Assembly: GCF_024807945.1 (NCBI RefSeq)
Contig: NZ_JANUFD010000008.1
Span: forward strand, 295,967 to 359,966
Reading direction: 5' to 3'
DNA length: 64,000 nt
Origin: Pseudomonas sp. JUb42
GTDB taxonomy: Bacteria; Pseudomonadota; Gammaproteobacteria; Pseudomonadales; Pseudomonadaceae
A model generated the notes under the pieces. The model did no database searches. It saw only the letters and a list, made by a program, of their open reading frames with translations, and was not told the origin of the DNA. Positions within the stretch are counted from its first letter, which is position 1, and the number at the start of each line of letters is the position of its first letter. Made by a program: the position numbers and the translations under genes. Positions 1 to 8,600 of this stretch are shown here, piece by piece.

Positions 1-227
1 ATATTGGCGTGCGCCCGACCGTGGCAGGTGATGGCAGTGCCCACCTGGAAGTGCATCTGCTGGACTTTGCCGGTGATCTTTATGGCCGGCGTTTGACGGT
101 GGTATTCCACCAGAAGCTGCGTGATGAGCAGCGTTTCGCCTCACTGGAGGCGCTGAAGACGGCGATCAATGCGGATGTCGCCGCCGCCCGTGCCCATTGG
201 CATGGCCAACCCGACGGATGTGTATGA
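1..227 (+). CDS. ribF: Riboflavin kinase/FMN adenylyltransferase, C-terminal end (partial)
   Basis: This is the last 75 or so codons of a gene that begins before the window, open from base 3 in this frame. The start IGVRPTV, then HLLDF..DLYG and a tail with R-D-E-Q-R-F-x-S-L-E-x-L, match the C-terminal riboflavin kinase domain of RibF, which phosphorylates riboflavin and adenylylates FMN to FAD in the cytoplasm. Position directly upstream of ileS is the standard Pseudomonas order ribF-ileS-lspA. The stop codon lies inside the left end of a short inverted-repeat element. The enzyme's N-terminal half is not visible. Confidence 0.9.
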   Translation, partial: IGVRPTVAGDGSAHLEVHLLDFAGDLYGRRLTVVFHQKLRDEQRFASLEALKTAINADVAAARAHWHGQPDGCV

Positions 228-347
228 AAAATAGTCGAGCGAAGGTCAGGCAAGGCGCGCACAGGCGAGAAAGCGGAGTTTACGCCAGTAAATGAGCATT
301 TCGAGACTGTACGCAACGCCGCCTGAGCGAGCGCAGACATTTTTCAT
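224..347. repeat. MITE-like inverted-repeat element between ribF and ileS
   Basis: The 144-base ribF-ileS gap is almost filled by a 124-base segment with imperfect inverted ends: atgaaaaatagtcgagcg on the left and cgagcgcagacatttttcat on the right. Further complementary blocks lie inside (ggtcaggcaaggcg against acgccgcctgag). It has no coding capacity. The left end supplies the ribF stop codon. I infer a small non-autonomous repeat or one of the dispersed intergenic repeat families of Pseudomonas. Copy number elsewhere is unknown, and only this copy was found in the window. Confidence 0.55.
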
Positions 348-371
348 GCATATCCTTACCAAGAGCCTGAA

Positions 372-3203
372 ATGACCGATTACAAAGCCACGCTAAACCT
401 TCCGGACACCGCCTTCCCAATGAAGGCCGGCCTGCCCCAGCGCGAGCCGCAAATCTTGCAGCGCTGGGACAGCATTGGCCTGTACCAGAAGCTGCGCGAA
501 ATTGGCAAGGATCGTCCAAAGTTCGTGCTGCACGACGGTCCTCCTTACGCCAACGGCAATATTCACATCGGTCATGCGGTCAACAAGATCCTCAAGGACA
601 TGATCGTGCGCTCGAAAACCCTGTCGGGTTTCGATGCGCCTTATGTTCCGGGCTGGGACTGCCATGGTCTGCCGATCGAGCACAAGGTCGAAGTCACCCA
701 TGGCAAAAACCTGGGTGCCGACAAGACTCGCGAGCTGTGCCGCGCGTATGCGGCTGAGCAGGTTGGCGGGCAGAAGACTGAATTCATCCGTCTGGGTGTG
801 CTGGGCGACTGGGACAACCCTTACCTGACCATGAACTTCGCCAACGAGGCCGGGGAAATCCGTGCCCTGGCGGAAATGGTCAAGGGCGGTTTCGTGTTCA
901 AGGGCCTCAAGCCAGTGAACTGGTGCTTTGACTGCGGTTCGGCCCTGGCCGAAGCGGAAGTCGAATACGCCGACAAGAAATCCTCGACCATCGATGTGGC
1001 CTTTGCCATCGCTGACGAAGCCAAGCTGGCCGAAGCCTTTGGCCTGCCAGCATTGGGCAAGCCTGCCTCCATCGTGATCTGGACCACCACCCCGTGGACC
1101 ATTCCGGCCAACCAGGCGCTGAACGTTCACCCTGAGTTCAACTACGCCCTGGTCGACGTCGGCGACAAGCTGCTGGTGCTGGCCGAAGAGCTGGTTGAAG
1201 CCTGTCTGGCTCGTTACAAGCTGCAAGGTTCGGTCATTGCCCTGACCACCGGTAAAGCGCTGGAGCTGATCAATTTTCGTCACCCGTTCTATGACCGCCT
1301 GTCGCCCGTCTATCTGGCTGACTACGTCGAACTGGGCGCCGGTACTGGCGTGGTGCACAGCGCCCCGGCCTATGGCGTAGACGACTTCAACAGTTGCAAA
1401 CGCTACGGCATGACCAACGACGACATCCTCAGCCCGGTGCAGAGCAATGGCGTCTACGCCGAGTCTCTGGAGTTCTTCGGCGGCCAGTTCATCTTCAAGG
1501 CCAACCAGAGCATCATCGACAAGCTGGCCGAAGTTGGCAGCCTGATGGACACCGAGACCATCACCCACAGCTACATGCACTGCTGGCGTCACAAGTCGCC
1601 GCTGATCTACCGCGCCACCGCGCAGTGGTTCGTTGGCATGGACAAGCAGCCGACCACCGGCGAGACCCTGCGCAAGCGTGCGGTCAAGGCCATCGAAGAC
1701 ACCAGGTTCGTTCCGGCCTGGGGCCAGGCGCGCCTGCATTCGATGATCGCCAACCGTCCGGACTGGTGCATCTCCCGTCAGCGCAACTGGGGCGTGCCGA
1801 TCCCGTTCTTCCTGAACAAGGAAAGCGGCGAGCTGCACCCACGCACCGTCGAGCTGATGGAAGAAGTCGCCCAGCGCGTCGAAAAAGAGGGCATCGAGGC
1901 CTGGTTCAAGCTGGACTCGGCCGAACTGCTCGGCGATGAAGCGGCGCAGTACGACAAGATCTCCGACACCCTGGACGTCTGGTTCGACTCCGGCACCACG
2001 CACTGGCATGTCCTGCGCGGTTCGCACCCTATGGGTCACGAGAGCGGTCCGCGTGCCGACCTGTACCTGGAAGGTTCCGACCAGCACCGCGGCTGGTTCC
2101 ACTCGTCGCTGCTGACCGGCTGCGCCATCGATGACCACGCCCCGTACCGTGAACTGCTGACCCATGGCTTCACTGTGGACGAGAACGGTCGCAAGATGTC
2201 CAAGTCTCTGGGCAACGTGATCGCGCCGCAGAAGGTCAACGACACCCTGGGTGCCGACATCATGCGTCTGTGGGTTTCGGCTACCGACTACTCCGGCGAG
2301 ATGGCGGTTTCCGAGACCATCCTGCAACGCAGTGCCGACGCCTACCGGCGTATCCGCAACACTGCGCGCTTCCTGCTTTCCAACCTCAGCGGCTTCAATC
2401 CGGCGACCGATCTGTTGCCCAATGACGAGATGCTGGCTCTGGATCGCTGGGCAGTGGACCGCGCGCTGCTGCTGCAACGCGAGCTGGAAGAGCACTACAG
2501 CGAATACCGTTTCTGGAACGTCTACTCCAAGGTCCATAACTTCTGCGTGCAGGAGCTGGGCGGCTTCTACCTGGACATCATTAAGGACCGTCAGTATACC
2601 ACCGGTGCCAACAGCACCGCGCGGCGTTCCTGCCAGACCGCGCTGTTCCATATCTCCGAGGCGCTGGTGCGCTGGATCGCACCGATCCTGGCCTTCACCG
2701 CTGACGAGCTGTGGCAGTACCTGCCGGGCGAGCGCAACGAGTCGGTCATGCTCAACACCTGGTATCAGGGCCTGAGCGAGATGCCCGAAGGCTTCGAGCT
2801 GGACCGCGCCTACTGGGAGCGGATCATGGCGGTCAAAGTCGCGGTCAACAAGGAAATGGAAAACATGCGGGCAGCCAAGGCCATTGGCGGCAACCTGCAG
2901 GCCGAAGTGACCCTGTTCGCCGAAGAGTCCCTGGTGGCGGATCTGTCGAAGCTGAGCAACGAGCTGCGCTTCGTGCTGATCACCTCCACCGCCAGCGTTG
3001 CCCCTCTGGCCAGCGCTCCGGCCGATGCCGTGGTCACCGAAGTGGCCGGCCTCAAGCTCAAGGTGGTCAAGTCCGGTCACGCCAAGTGCGCCCGTTGCTG
3101 GCATCACCGTGAGGACGTCGGGGTCAATCCTGAGCATCCGGAAATCTGCGGTCGTTGCGTAGACAACATCAGCGGCAATGGCGAGGTTCGTCACTATGCC
3201 TAA
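372..3203 (+). CDS. ileS: Isoleucyl-tRNA synthetase (class Ia)
   Basis: A 943-residue cytoplasmic enzyme that charges tRNA-Ile with isoleucine and edits misactivated valine. The class I signatures are in place: HIGH at residues 65-68 and KMSKS at about 608-612, with the editing (CP1) domain between them containing TTTPWTIPANQA. The C terminus has the paired cysteines (CARC and CGRC) of the zinc site found in bacterial-type IleRS. The length is normal. The ATG at 372 starts MTDYKATLNLPDT, the usual N terminus. The gene overlaps lspA by 8 bases, so the two are probably co-transcribed and translationally coupled. Confidence 0.98.
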   Translation: MTDYKATLNLPDTAFPMKAGLPQREPQILQRWDSIGLYQKLREIGKDRPKFVLHDGPPYANGNIHIGHAVNKILKDMIVRSKTLSGFDAPYVPGWDCHGLPIEHKVEVTHGKNLGADKTRELCRAYAAEQVGGQKTEFIRLGVLGDWDNPYLTMNFANEAGEIRALAEMVKGGFVFKGLKPVNWCFDCGSALAEAEVEYADKKSSTIDVAFAIADEAKLAEAFGLPALGKPASIVIWTTTPWTIPANQALNVHPEFNYALVDVGDKLLVLAEELVEACLARYKLQGSVIALTTGKALELINFRHPFYDRLSPVYLADYVELGAGTGVVHSAPAYGVDDFNSCKRYGMTNDDILSPVQSNGVYAESLEFFGGQFIFKANQSIIDKLAEVGSLMDTETITHSYMHCWRHKSPLIYRATAQWFVGMDKQPTTGETLRKRAVKAIEDTRFVPAWGQARLHSMIANRPDWCISRQRNWGVPIPFFLNKESGELHPRTVELMEEVAQRVEKEGIEAWFKLDSAELLGDEAAQYDKISDTLDVWFDSGTTHWHVLRGSHPMGHESGPRADLYLEGSDQHRGWFHSSLLTGCAIDDHAPYRELLTHGFTVDENGRKMSKSLGNVIAPQKVNDTLGADIMRLWVSATDYSGEMAVSETILQRSADAYRRIRNTARFLLSNLSGFNPATDLLPNDEMLALDRWAVDRALLLQRELEEHYSEYRFWNVYSKVHNFCVQELGGFYLDIIKDRQYTTGANSTARRSCQTALFHISEALVRWIAPILAFTADELWQYLPGERNESVMLNTWYQGLSEMPEGFELDRAYWERIMAVKVAVNKEMENMRAAKAIGGNLQAEVTLFAEESLVADLSKLSNELRFVLITSTASVAPLASAPADAVVTEVAGLKLKVVKSGHAKCARCWHHREDVGVNPEHPEICGRCVDNISGNGEVRHYA

Positions 3204-3705
3204 AGCCACTGGCGCCGGCCGTCTCGGCTGGCTTGTCCTGAGCGTGCTGGTGCTGATCATCGATCAGCTCAGCAAGGCTCATTTCGAGAACGCCCTGAGC
3301 CTGTACCAGCAGATCGTGGTCATCCCTGACCTGTTCAGCTGGACCCTGGCCTACAACACAGGCGCAGCCTTCAGCTTCCTGGCCGACAGCTCCGGCTGGC
3401 AGCGCTGGCTGTTTGCCTTGATCGCCGTGGTGGTCAGCCTGGTGCTGATCATCTGGCTCAAGCGCCTGGGCCGTAACGAAACCTGGCTGGCAGTCGCCCT
3501 GGCACTGGTGCTGGGCGGCGCGCTGGGCAACCTGTATGACCGTATCGTGCTCGGCCATGTGATCGACTTCGTACTGGTGCACTGGCAGGACCGCTGGCGC
3601 TTCCCGGCCTTCAACTTTGCCGACAGCGCCATTACCGTTGGTGCAATCATGCTGGCGCTGGATATGTTCAAAACCAGGAAAACCGGAGAGACCGCCAATG
3701 GCTGA
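3196..3705 (+). CDS. lspA: Lipoprotein signal peptidase (signal peptidase II)
   Basis: A 169-residue inner-membrane aspartyl protease that cleaves the signal peptide of prolipoproteins before the lipidated cysteine. Four hydrophobic segments are visible. The two catalytic-aspartate motifs are NLYDR and FNFADSAIT. An upstream ATG at 3178 is possible, but the ATG at 3196 (MPKATGAGRLG) is preferred because GGCGAGG lies about 10 bases before it and the resulting length is normal for the family. The start overlaps the end of ileS and the stop overlaps the start of fkpB, a compact ileS-lspA-fkpB operon. Confidence 0.97.
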   Translation: MPKATGAGRLGWLVLSVLVLIIDQLSKAHFENALSLYQQIVVIPDLFSWTLAYNTGAAFSFLADSSGWQRWLFALIAVVVSLVLIIWLKRLGRNETWLAVALALVLGGALGNLYDRIVLGHVIDFVLVHWQDRWRFPAFNFADSAITVGAIMLALDMFKTRKTGETANG

Positions 3706-4150
3706 ATCGTCAGTGACCGAGCAACGCATCGGCCAGAACACTCAGGTCACGCTGCACTTCGCGCTGCGCCTGGAAAACGGCGATACCGTGGACAGCACCT
3801 TCGACAAGGCTCCGGCCACGTTCAAGGTCGGTGATGGCAGCCTGCTGCCTGGTTTTGAGGCCGCGTTGTTCGGCTTCAAGGCCGGCGACAAGCGCACGCT
3901 TGAAGTCCTTGCGGAAAACGCCTTTGGTCAGCCCAACCCGCAGAACGTGCAGATAATGCCGCGTTCGCAGTTCCAGGGCATGGAGCTGTCGGAAGGTTTG
4001 CTGGTGATCTTCAACGATGCGGCCAATACTGAGTTGCCGGGCGTGGTCAAAGCGTTCGACGAGGCTCAGGTGACCATCGATTTCAATCACCCGCTGGCGG
4101 GCAAGACCCTGACATTCGAAGTGGAAATCTTCGAGGTCAAGGCGCTCTGA
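3698..4150 (+). CDS. fkpB: FKBP-type peptidyl-prolyl isomerase (SlpA/FkpB type)
   Basis: A 150-residue cytoplasmic prolyl cis-trans isomerase and chaperone. The N-terminal FKBP half contains LENGDTVDSTFDKAP and the G-x-L-L-P-G-F-E-A-A-L-F-G block. The central insert-in-flap region includes NPQNVQIMPRSQF, and the C-terminal strand ends TFEVEIFEVKAL. The ATG at 3698 follows ACCGGAGAG and overlaps the lspA stop by 8 bases. A hairpin followed by a T run lies directly downstream and probably ends or attenuates the ileS-lspA-fkpB transcript before ispH. Confidence 0.96.
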   Translation: MAESSVTEQRIGQNTQVTLHFALRLENGDTVDSTFDKAPATFKVGDGSLLPGFEAALFGFKAGDKRTLEVLAENAFGQPNPQNVQIMPRSQFQGMELSEGLLVIFNDAANTELPGVVKAFDEAQVTIDFNHPLAGKTLTFEVEIFEVKAL

Positions 4151-4167
4151 TTGTCTGATGCGTTGCT

Positions 4168-4192
4168 GGCCCCGCCTTTGGTGGGGCCTTTT
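4168..4192 (+). terminator. Rho-independent terminator or attenuator after fkpB
   Basis: A GGCCCC / GGGGCC stem closes over gcctttggt and is followed directly by TTTT. It lies 18 bases after the fkpB stop and about 37 bases before the ispH start, so ispH either has its own promoter or is reached by read-through. Confidence 0.7.
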
Positions 4193-4228
4193 CGTTTCTG
4201 TTTACCTGCTCGTAACACGAGGCACAGC

Positions 4229-5176
4229 ATGCAAATCAAACTCGCCAACCCCCGCGGCTTCTGCGCTGGAGTGGACCGCGCGATCGAAATCGTCAATCGG
4301 GCGCTGGAAGTGTTTGGGCCGCCGATCTATGTGCGTCATGAAGTGGTTCATAACAAATTCGTCGTCGAAGACCTGCGCGCCCGCGGGGCGATTTTCGTCG
4401 AAGAGCTGGACCAGGTGCCGGACGACGTCATCGTCATCTTCAGTGCCCACGGCGTTTCCCAGGCCGTGCGTACAGAAGCGGCTGGTCGTGGCCTCAAGGT
4501 GTTCGATGCGACCTGTCCGCTGGTGACCAAGGTGCATATCGAAGTCGCTCGCTACAGTCGCGACGGCCGCGAGTGCATCCTGATCGGCCACGAAGGCCAT
4601 CCGGAAGTCGAAGGCACCATGGGCCAGTACGACGCCAGTAATGGTGGTGCGATCTATCTGGTCGAAGACGAGGAAGATGTCGCCAATCTTCAGGTGAATA
4701 ACCCTGAATCCCTGGCGTTCGTGACCCAGACCACCCTGTCCATGGATGACACCAGCCGGGTCATCGACGCTCTGCGTACGCGCTTCCCGAGTATTGGCGG
4801 ACCGCGCAAGGACGATATCTGCTACGCCACGCAAAACCGCCAGGACGCAGTCAAGCAACTGGCCAACGAGTGTGATGTGGTGTTGGTGGTGGGCAGCCCG
4901 AACAGCTCCAACTCCAACCGTCTGCGCGAGCTGGCCGAGCGCATGGCGACGCCGGCCTACCTGATCGATGGCGCCGAAGACATGCAGCGTAGCTGGTTCG
5001 ACGGTGTCGAGCGTATCGGTATCACGGCCGGTGCCTCGGCGCCGGAAGTGTTGGTGCGGGGCGTGATTCAGCAGTTGCAGGCCTGGGGAGCCGTCGGCGC
5101 CGATGAACTGGCCGGTCGTGCCGAGAACATCACCTTCTCGATGCCCAAGGAACTGCGGGTCAAATCCCTGCTTTGA
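4229..5176 (+). CDS. ispH: 4-hydroxy-3-methylbut-2-enyl diphosphate reductase
   Basis: A 315-residue [4Fe-4S] enzyme performing the last step of the MEP isoprenoid pathway, reducing HMBPP to IPP and DMAPP. The three cluster cysteines are in NPRGFCAGV, DATCPLVTK and ICYATQNRQ. The substrate-binding pieces HEVVHN, GHEGHPEV, TQTTLS and SPNSSNSNRL are all present. The ATG at 4229 follows ACGAGG. The gene converges with the next, with only 6 bases between the stop codons. In Pseudomonas the gene (lytB) typically neighbours the minor pilin genes, as here. Confidence 0.98.
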   Translation: MQIKLANPRGFCAGVDRAIEIVNRALEVFGPPIYVRHEVVHNKFVVEDLRARGAIFVEELDQVPDDVIVIFSAHGVSQAVRTEAAGRGLKVFDATCPLVTKVHIEVARYSRDGRECILIGHEGHPEVEGTMGQYDASNGGAIYLVEDEEDVANLQVNNPESLAFVTQTTLSMDDTSRVIDALRTRFPSIGGPRKDDICYATQNRQDAVKQLANECDVVLVVGSPNSSNSNRLRELAERMATPAYLIDGAEDMQRSWFDGVERIGITAGASAPEVLVRGVIQQLQAWGAVGADELAGRAENITFSMPKELRVKSLL

Positions 5177-5182
5177 GCTGAG

Positions 5183-5671
5183 TCAGCCGCAGAGCGCCTG
5201 GTTGCTCTTGCTGTCATCGACACGTACCCGGCCATTGGACGCCACTATCACCTGATAGTGGCTGCGCGGCTGATCGCGCATGCACATGTACAGCGAACCA
5301 TTGCCAATTTGCAGCGGCATGCCCTGGGCGCTGAAACCAATGCTATTCATGATCTTGCTGTTGCCGACAATCCGCGGCTTGCCGTTGCGCGCGCGTTCGG
5401 CCAGCAGCGATTGTTCGTCGTCGTTGTCCGGGCGTATCTGCCAGCCCCGGCTCCAGTCAGCATCAATGGCTTCGACCCACATCGTCTGACTTCGTAACAG
5501 CGCCTCAGTCCTTGCGCTGCGCAGGCTGTGGGAAAGTTGCAGCGCAGCATCCCGATGGCGCTGTGCCTCGATCATTCCGGAGAAGCCGGGGTAGGCAATG
5601 CTGGCGAGTATGCCGACCAGGGTCAGCCCTATCAGCAGTTCAATCAGCCCGAAACCCTTCTGACATGTCAT
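5183..5671 (-). CDS. Minor pseudopilin, GspH/FimT type (cluster 1)
   Basis: About 162 residues. It has a short leader ending in glycine and then the class III prepilin motif FGLIELLIGLTLVGILASIAYP, with Glu at position +5 for PilD processing and N-methylation. The rest is a GspH/FimT-like globular domain with cysteines near the C terminus. The ATG at 5671 is preferred over an open extension upstream because AAAGGAG lies six bases before it. The gene is divergent from pilV of the same cluster. It is one of two FimT-like pilins in the window and probably sits at the tip of a type IV pilus. Confidence 0.85.
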   Translation of the reverse strand: MTCQKGFGLIELLIGLTLVGILASIAYPGFSGMIEAQRHRDAALQLSHSLRSARTEALLRSQTMWVEAIDADWSRGWQIRPDNDDEQSLLAERARNGKPRIVGNSKIMNSIGFSAQGMPLQIGNGSLYMCMRDQPRSHYQVIVASNGRVRVDDSKSNQALCG

Positions 5672-5819
5672 GGCGCACTCCTTTGCGCAGTGATCAGGTG
5701 CACAAGCAGACACCTCCCTGCGCCTGTGCGCGAGTGAAAAACCGTTACACATTGCGCCAGCGAACCTCAAAGTTCTCGGCTTCAATTGCAACGCCAAAGG
5801 CTCAAGGAGGAGCTGAACG

Positions 5820-6311
5820 ATGTGTAAGGGTGCGTTGCGTCACCAAAGCGGGATAAGCCTGATCGAGGTGCTGATTACCGGATTGGTACTGACTGTCGGG
5901 CTGCTGGGGGCTGCAGCGGTTCAGCTCAAGGCCTTGCAGTATGCCGATGCCGCGCGCATGGACGCCCAGGCGGGCCTGATCGCCTATGACATCCTTGACC
6001 GCATCCGCGCCAATGTAGACGGCAACCCCCATCGTGCGGCAGCGATCTTCGCCAGTTACGCGCTGGCTTCTCTGGATCAGGCGCCATCCAGCGGTAATCC
6101 GGGCAACGCCCGTGATCAGGATCTGTTCGACTTCAAAAGCAATATCCATGCGTTCGCAGGTAAAGACGCTGAAGCCAGCATCGTTCTCCATGCCCCCTCG
6201 ATGATCGTCAATCTGCAATGGAGCGATCGCCGCGCAGCAGGACAGGAGGGAGCGTTAAGGGCATTCACCCTGGAGAGCGCCGTTGATAGCCATCTGGTGC
6301 TTACACCATGA
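5820..6311 (+). CDS. pilV: Minor pilin PilV-like (cluster 1)
   Basis: A 163-residue type IV minor pilin. The leader MCKGALRHQSG precedes ISLIEVLITGLVLTVGLLG, with the conserved Glu at +5. The next block, QLKALQYADAARMDAQA..IAYDILDRIRAN, matches the PilV family. A strong AAGGAGGAG ribosome site sits just before the ATG. The stop overlaps the pilW start (ATGA), giving a tightly coupled pilV-pilW-pilX unit. It is diverged from the PilV at 14342-14884, so the two clusters are not a recent duplication. Confidence 0.85.
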   Translation: MCKGALRHQSGISLIEVLITGLVLTVGLLGAAAVQLKALQYADAARMDAQAGLIAYDILDRIRANVDGNPHRAAAIFASYALASLDQAPSSGNPGNARDQDLFDFKSNIHAFAGKDAEASIVLHAPSMIVNLQWSDRRAAGQEGALRAFTLESAVDSHLVLTP

Positions 6312-6955
6312 AGGGCTTCAGTCTGATTGAAATCATGCTCGCCCTGGCATTGGGCCTGATCCTGTCTCTCGGTTTGACACGCTTGCTGCTGGCCACTCAG
6401 AGCAGCTATCTGGCCCAGGATGCCGCCATGCGCATGCAGGAAGATGCCCGCTTCCTGTTGCAGAAACTGGCGCAGGAAATCCGCATGGCCGGGATGTATG
6501 GCTGCACTGCTTTTGAAGTGACGGCCAGCGTGCCCGAGCTTTTCCGACAGCCGCTGCGTTGGGAGCCGCAAAGACAAACCCTGAGTCTGATCACCGCTGA
6601 TGCAGGCAACCCGGACTGGACAGCAGTCTCCGACTGCCAGACAGCGGCCAAGCTGTACGTGGGCAAGGTCACCCGACCAGAGCAAGTCAGCTTCTACCTG
6701 CGCCAGCTAAACTACAGATTCACCGGTAATGAAATACAACTGGAAGGCCAGGGGCTGGTGCAGAACGTCAAGGCGTTCAGCGTCTCCTTTGGCCTGGCCG
6801 GTACGCCGATGCACTACAGCCCGGAACTGCCCGCCGCGCGTGCGGCAGACCTGCGCAGTGTGCGCCTGAGCCTGACCTTGACCGACCCGCAACAGCGCAC
6901 AGCCGATCAGACCTGGCATCTGGCTGTAGCCCTGCGCAATGGCTGGCGCACATGA
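6308..6955 (+). CDS. pilW: Minor pilin PilW-like (cluster 1)
   Basis: A 215-residue prepilin-like protein with a very short leader (MKG) and FSLIEIMLALALGLILSLG. The following segment RLLLATQSSYLAQDAAMRMQ, then D-A-R-F-L-L-Q-K-L-A-Q-E-I-R-M-A-G-M-Y-G-C, is the classic PilW pattern. It overlaps pilV by four bases and pilX by four bases. PilW links PilV and PilX to the pilus tip in the known system. It is shorter than the PilW of cluster 2. Confidence 0.85.
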   Translation: MKGFSLIEIMLALALGLILSLGLTRLLLATQSSYLAQDAAMRMQEDARFLLQKLAQEIRMAGMYGCTAFEVTASVPELFRQPLRWEPQRQTLSLITADAGNPDWTAVSDCQTAAKLYVGKVTRPEQVSFYLRQLNYRFTGNEIQLEGQGLVQNVKAFSVSFGLAGTPMHYSPELPAARAADLRSVRLSLTLTDPQQRTADQTWHLAVALRNGWRT

Positions 6956-7443
6956 GCCGCGCCGCGCAACGCGGGCTGGTCTTGCCGACCAGCCTGATAT
7001 TCCTGCTGATGCTGCTTCTACTGAGCGGCGCCAGCCTGCAAACCGCGTCCCTGCAAGAGAAGATCGTCGCCAGTCAGCACCTGGGCAATCGATCCCTGCA
7101 GAAAGCCGAAGCGGTGCTGCGCAGTGCTGAGTCTTCATTGCGCGTGCCCGGCGACATGTTGCCCGACTGCCTCTACTGCCTGCCGCCGCCCGAGTCGTTC
7201 AAGGTCGATCGTGCCGGAGCACAAGGCGGCTCCGGCTTGCCCTGGCTGGCCACGGCGGGCGGCTATTACCTGATCCAGAAGCTGGGCCAGAGCGACGTAC
7301 CCGTCAGTCGCCCACCCAATTGCCCTGCGTCCGGCCCAATGACCCTGCATCGCATTACCGCCGTGGCGGTGCAGGGGAGGTCACGGACGGTACTTGAGAC
7401 GATTTATGCTGACTGCCGGATCATGTGGCGGCAGTTGCAATAG
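6952..7443 (+). CDS. pilX: Pilus assembly protein PilX-like (cluster 1)
   Basis: A 163-residue protein with the PilX N-terminal layout: a basic leader, a long hydrophobic helix (LVLPTSLIFLLMLLLLSGAS) that lacks the usual +5 Glu, and an E-K-I-V-A-S-Q-x-L-G-N-R-S-L-Q-K-A-E-A-V-L helix resembling the E-x-R-x-x-G-N segment of PilX. Cysteines occur in the C-terminal half. The start overlaps the pilW stop (ATGA). No PilY1 gene follows, unlike cluster 2, so this PilX lacks its usual partner locally. Confidence 0.75.
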   Translation: MSRAAQRGLVLPTSLIFLLMLLLLSGASLQTASLQEKIVASQHLGNRSLQKAEAVLRSAESSLRVPGDMLPDCLYCLPPPESFKVDRAGAQGGSGLPWLATAGGYYLIQKLGQSDVPVSRPPNCPASGPMTLHRITAVAVQGRSRTVLETIYADCRIMWRQLQ

Positions 7444-7448
7444 GGGAT

Positions 7449-7532
7449 GTGGGAGCAGGCTTGCCTGCGAATAGGGTCTATGAATGGCGTCTACCTGATA
7501 TAGCGCTTTCGCAGCCTTCGGCAGCTCCTACA
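7449..7532. repeat. REP-type palindromic pair
   Basis: tgtgggagcaggcttgcctgcga and, 38 bases on, cgcagccttcggcagctcctaca form opposed Pseudomonas REP-like units between pilX and pilE of cluster 1. Confidence 0.65.
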
Positions 7533-7580
7533 AAAAGCCCATTCCAATTCAGGTAGATGTGTTTGCCAGGAGGCTATTCG

Positions 7581-8003
7581 ATGAAATCCAGAATCACCGG
7601 CTTCACCTTGTTCGAGCTACTGATCGCCATGGCCATAGTCGCGATTCTGACCAGCATCGCCTACCCGGCCTACAACGAATACGTCCGGCGCGCCCATCGC
7701 GCGGATATCAGCGGGTTGCTCAGCGATATCGCCCATCAACTGGAGCGCTTCTATTCACGCCATGGGCAATACGCCGACGTGCCAGGGCCACCGCCCTTCA
7801 AACCGGAGATTCCTGCTGATAACGGCGTTTACGCTATCGAGGCCGAGCGGGGTGATGGTCAGCGATTTGTGTTAAGCGCTTCACCGCTGGCGGGTGGCAA
7901 GATGGCGGGAGATCGCTGTGGGCGGTTTGTGCTCGATCATCTGGGGCGCAGGGATAATCGCGAGAGCAGCACTGATACGGCGTTTTGTTGGGGACGCAGC
8001 TGA
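7581..8003 (+). CDS. Type IV minor pilin PilE-like (cluster 1)
   Basis: About 140 residues: the leader MKSRITG, then FTLFELLIAMAIVAILTSIA with Glu at +5, then YPAYNEYVRRAHRADI..LLSDIAHQLERFYSRHGQYA, typical of PilE/ComE-like pilins. Two C-terminal cysteines probably form the D-region disulphide. The ATG at 7581 follows CCAGGAGG. It is separated from pilX by a REP pair, so it may be a separate transcript. It is paralogous to the PilE at 8190-8600. Confidence 0.85.
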   Translation: MKSRITGFTLFELLIAMAIVAILTSIAYPAYNEYVRRAHRADISGLLSDIAHQLERFYSRHGQYADVPGPPPFKPEIPADNGVYAIEAERGDGQRFVLSASPLAGGKMAGDRCGRFVLDHLGRRDNRESSTDTAFCWGRS

Positions 8004-8058
8004 AATGCGCTCCCGTCGGCGCAAACTACATGTAATTTACTGAATCACTGGCAGCTTT

Positions 8059-8163
8059 TGTGGGAGCGAATTTATTCGCGAAAGCGGTATGTCAGGCGCA
8101 AAGCATGTATCGACTGTAACGGCCTCTTCGCGAATGAATTCGCTCCCACAATTCGCTCCCACA
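8059..8163. repeat. REP palindromes between the two pilE genes
   Basis: tgtgggagcgaatttattcg faces ttcgcgaatgaattcgctcc about 50 bases later, followed by a further half unit (attcgctcccacag). The pair lies between two convergent pilin genes. Confidence 0.8.
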
Positions 8164-8189
8164 GAGTTCCTTATCACACCATCTTGCGG

Positions 8190-8600
8190 TTACTTCCAGC
8201 AGTCCGTGGTGGCGGGCGATGGGTTCCGAGCTCCTGCCTGATCGACACTCATGTTGCCGCAGCTATCAGTGGTCTGGCTGCCTTGTGGAGCGACCTGCAC
8301 GGTGTAGGTCGTGGCTGTGCCAGTTACGCTGAGGGTGTACTTGTTCGTAGGCGAGTTGGTATTGGTAATGCCGATAGCCGCAGCAGAGGTCCCAACTGGA
8401 TAGCTGTTGTTTTGCGCGTAATACCGCTCCATCCGCGCTGTGGCGTCGGCAAGCATGGCGATACCTTCCGAGCGATAGCTCTTCTGTACGTACTTGACGT
8501 AACTGGGGTAGGCGATGGCGGTGAGGATGCCGACCACGGCGACGGCAATCATCAACTCAATCAGGGTGAAGCCACGTTGTTTGTGCATAAGAACTCTCAT
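8190..8600 (-). CDS. pilE: Type IV pilin PilE (cluster 2)
   Basis: A 136-residue prepilin: the leader ends HKQRG, followed by FTLIELMIAVAVVGILTAIA, then YPSYVKYVQKSYRSEGIAMLADATARMERYYAQNNSYP and paired C-terminal cysteines. The ATG at 8600 overlaps the pilY1 stop (TAATG), which argues for translational coupling. A second ATG at 8588 would give the shorter, more typical leader MHKQRG and is equally possible. PilE is the linking minor pilin at the end of the fimU-pilVWXY1-pilE operon. Confidence 0.92.
   Translation of the reverse strand: MRVLMHKQRGFTLIELMIAVAVVGILTAIAYPSYVKYVQKSYRSEGIAMLADATARMERYYAQNNSYPVGTSAAAIGITNTNSPTNKYTLSVTGTATTYTVQVAPQGSQTTDSCGNMSVDQAGARNPSPATTDCWK

Noticed and set aside
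393..3260. Minus-strand open frame of 955 codons opposite ileS
   Set aside because: It is the mirror of a highly conserved, codon-biased gene; its translation has no domain and no ribosome site.
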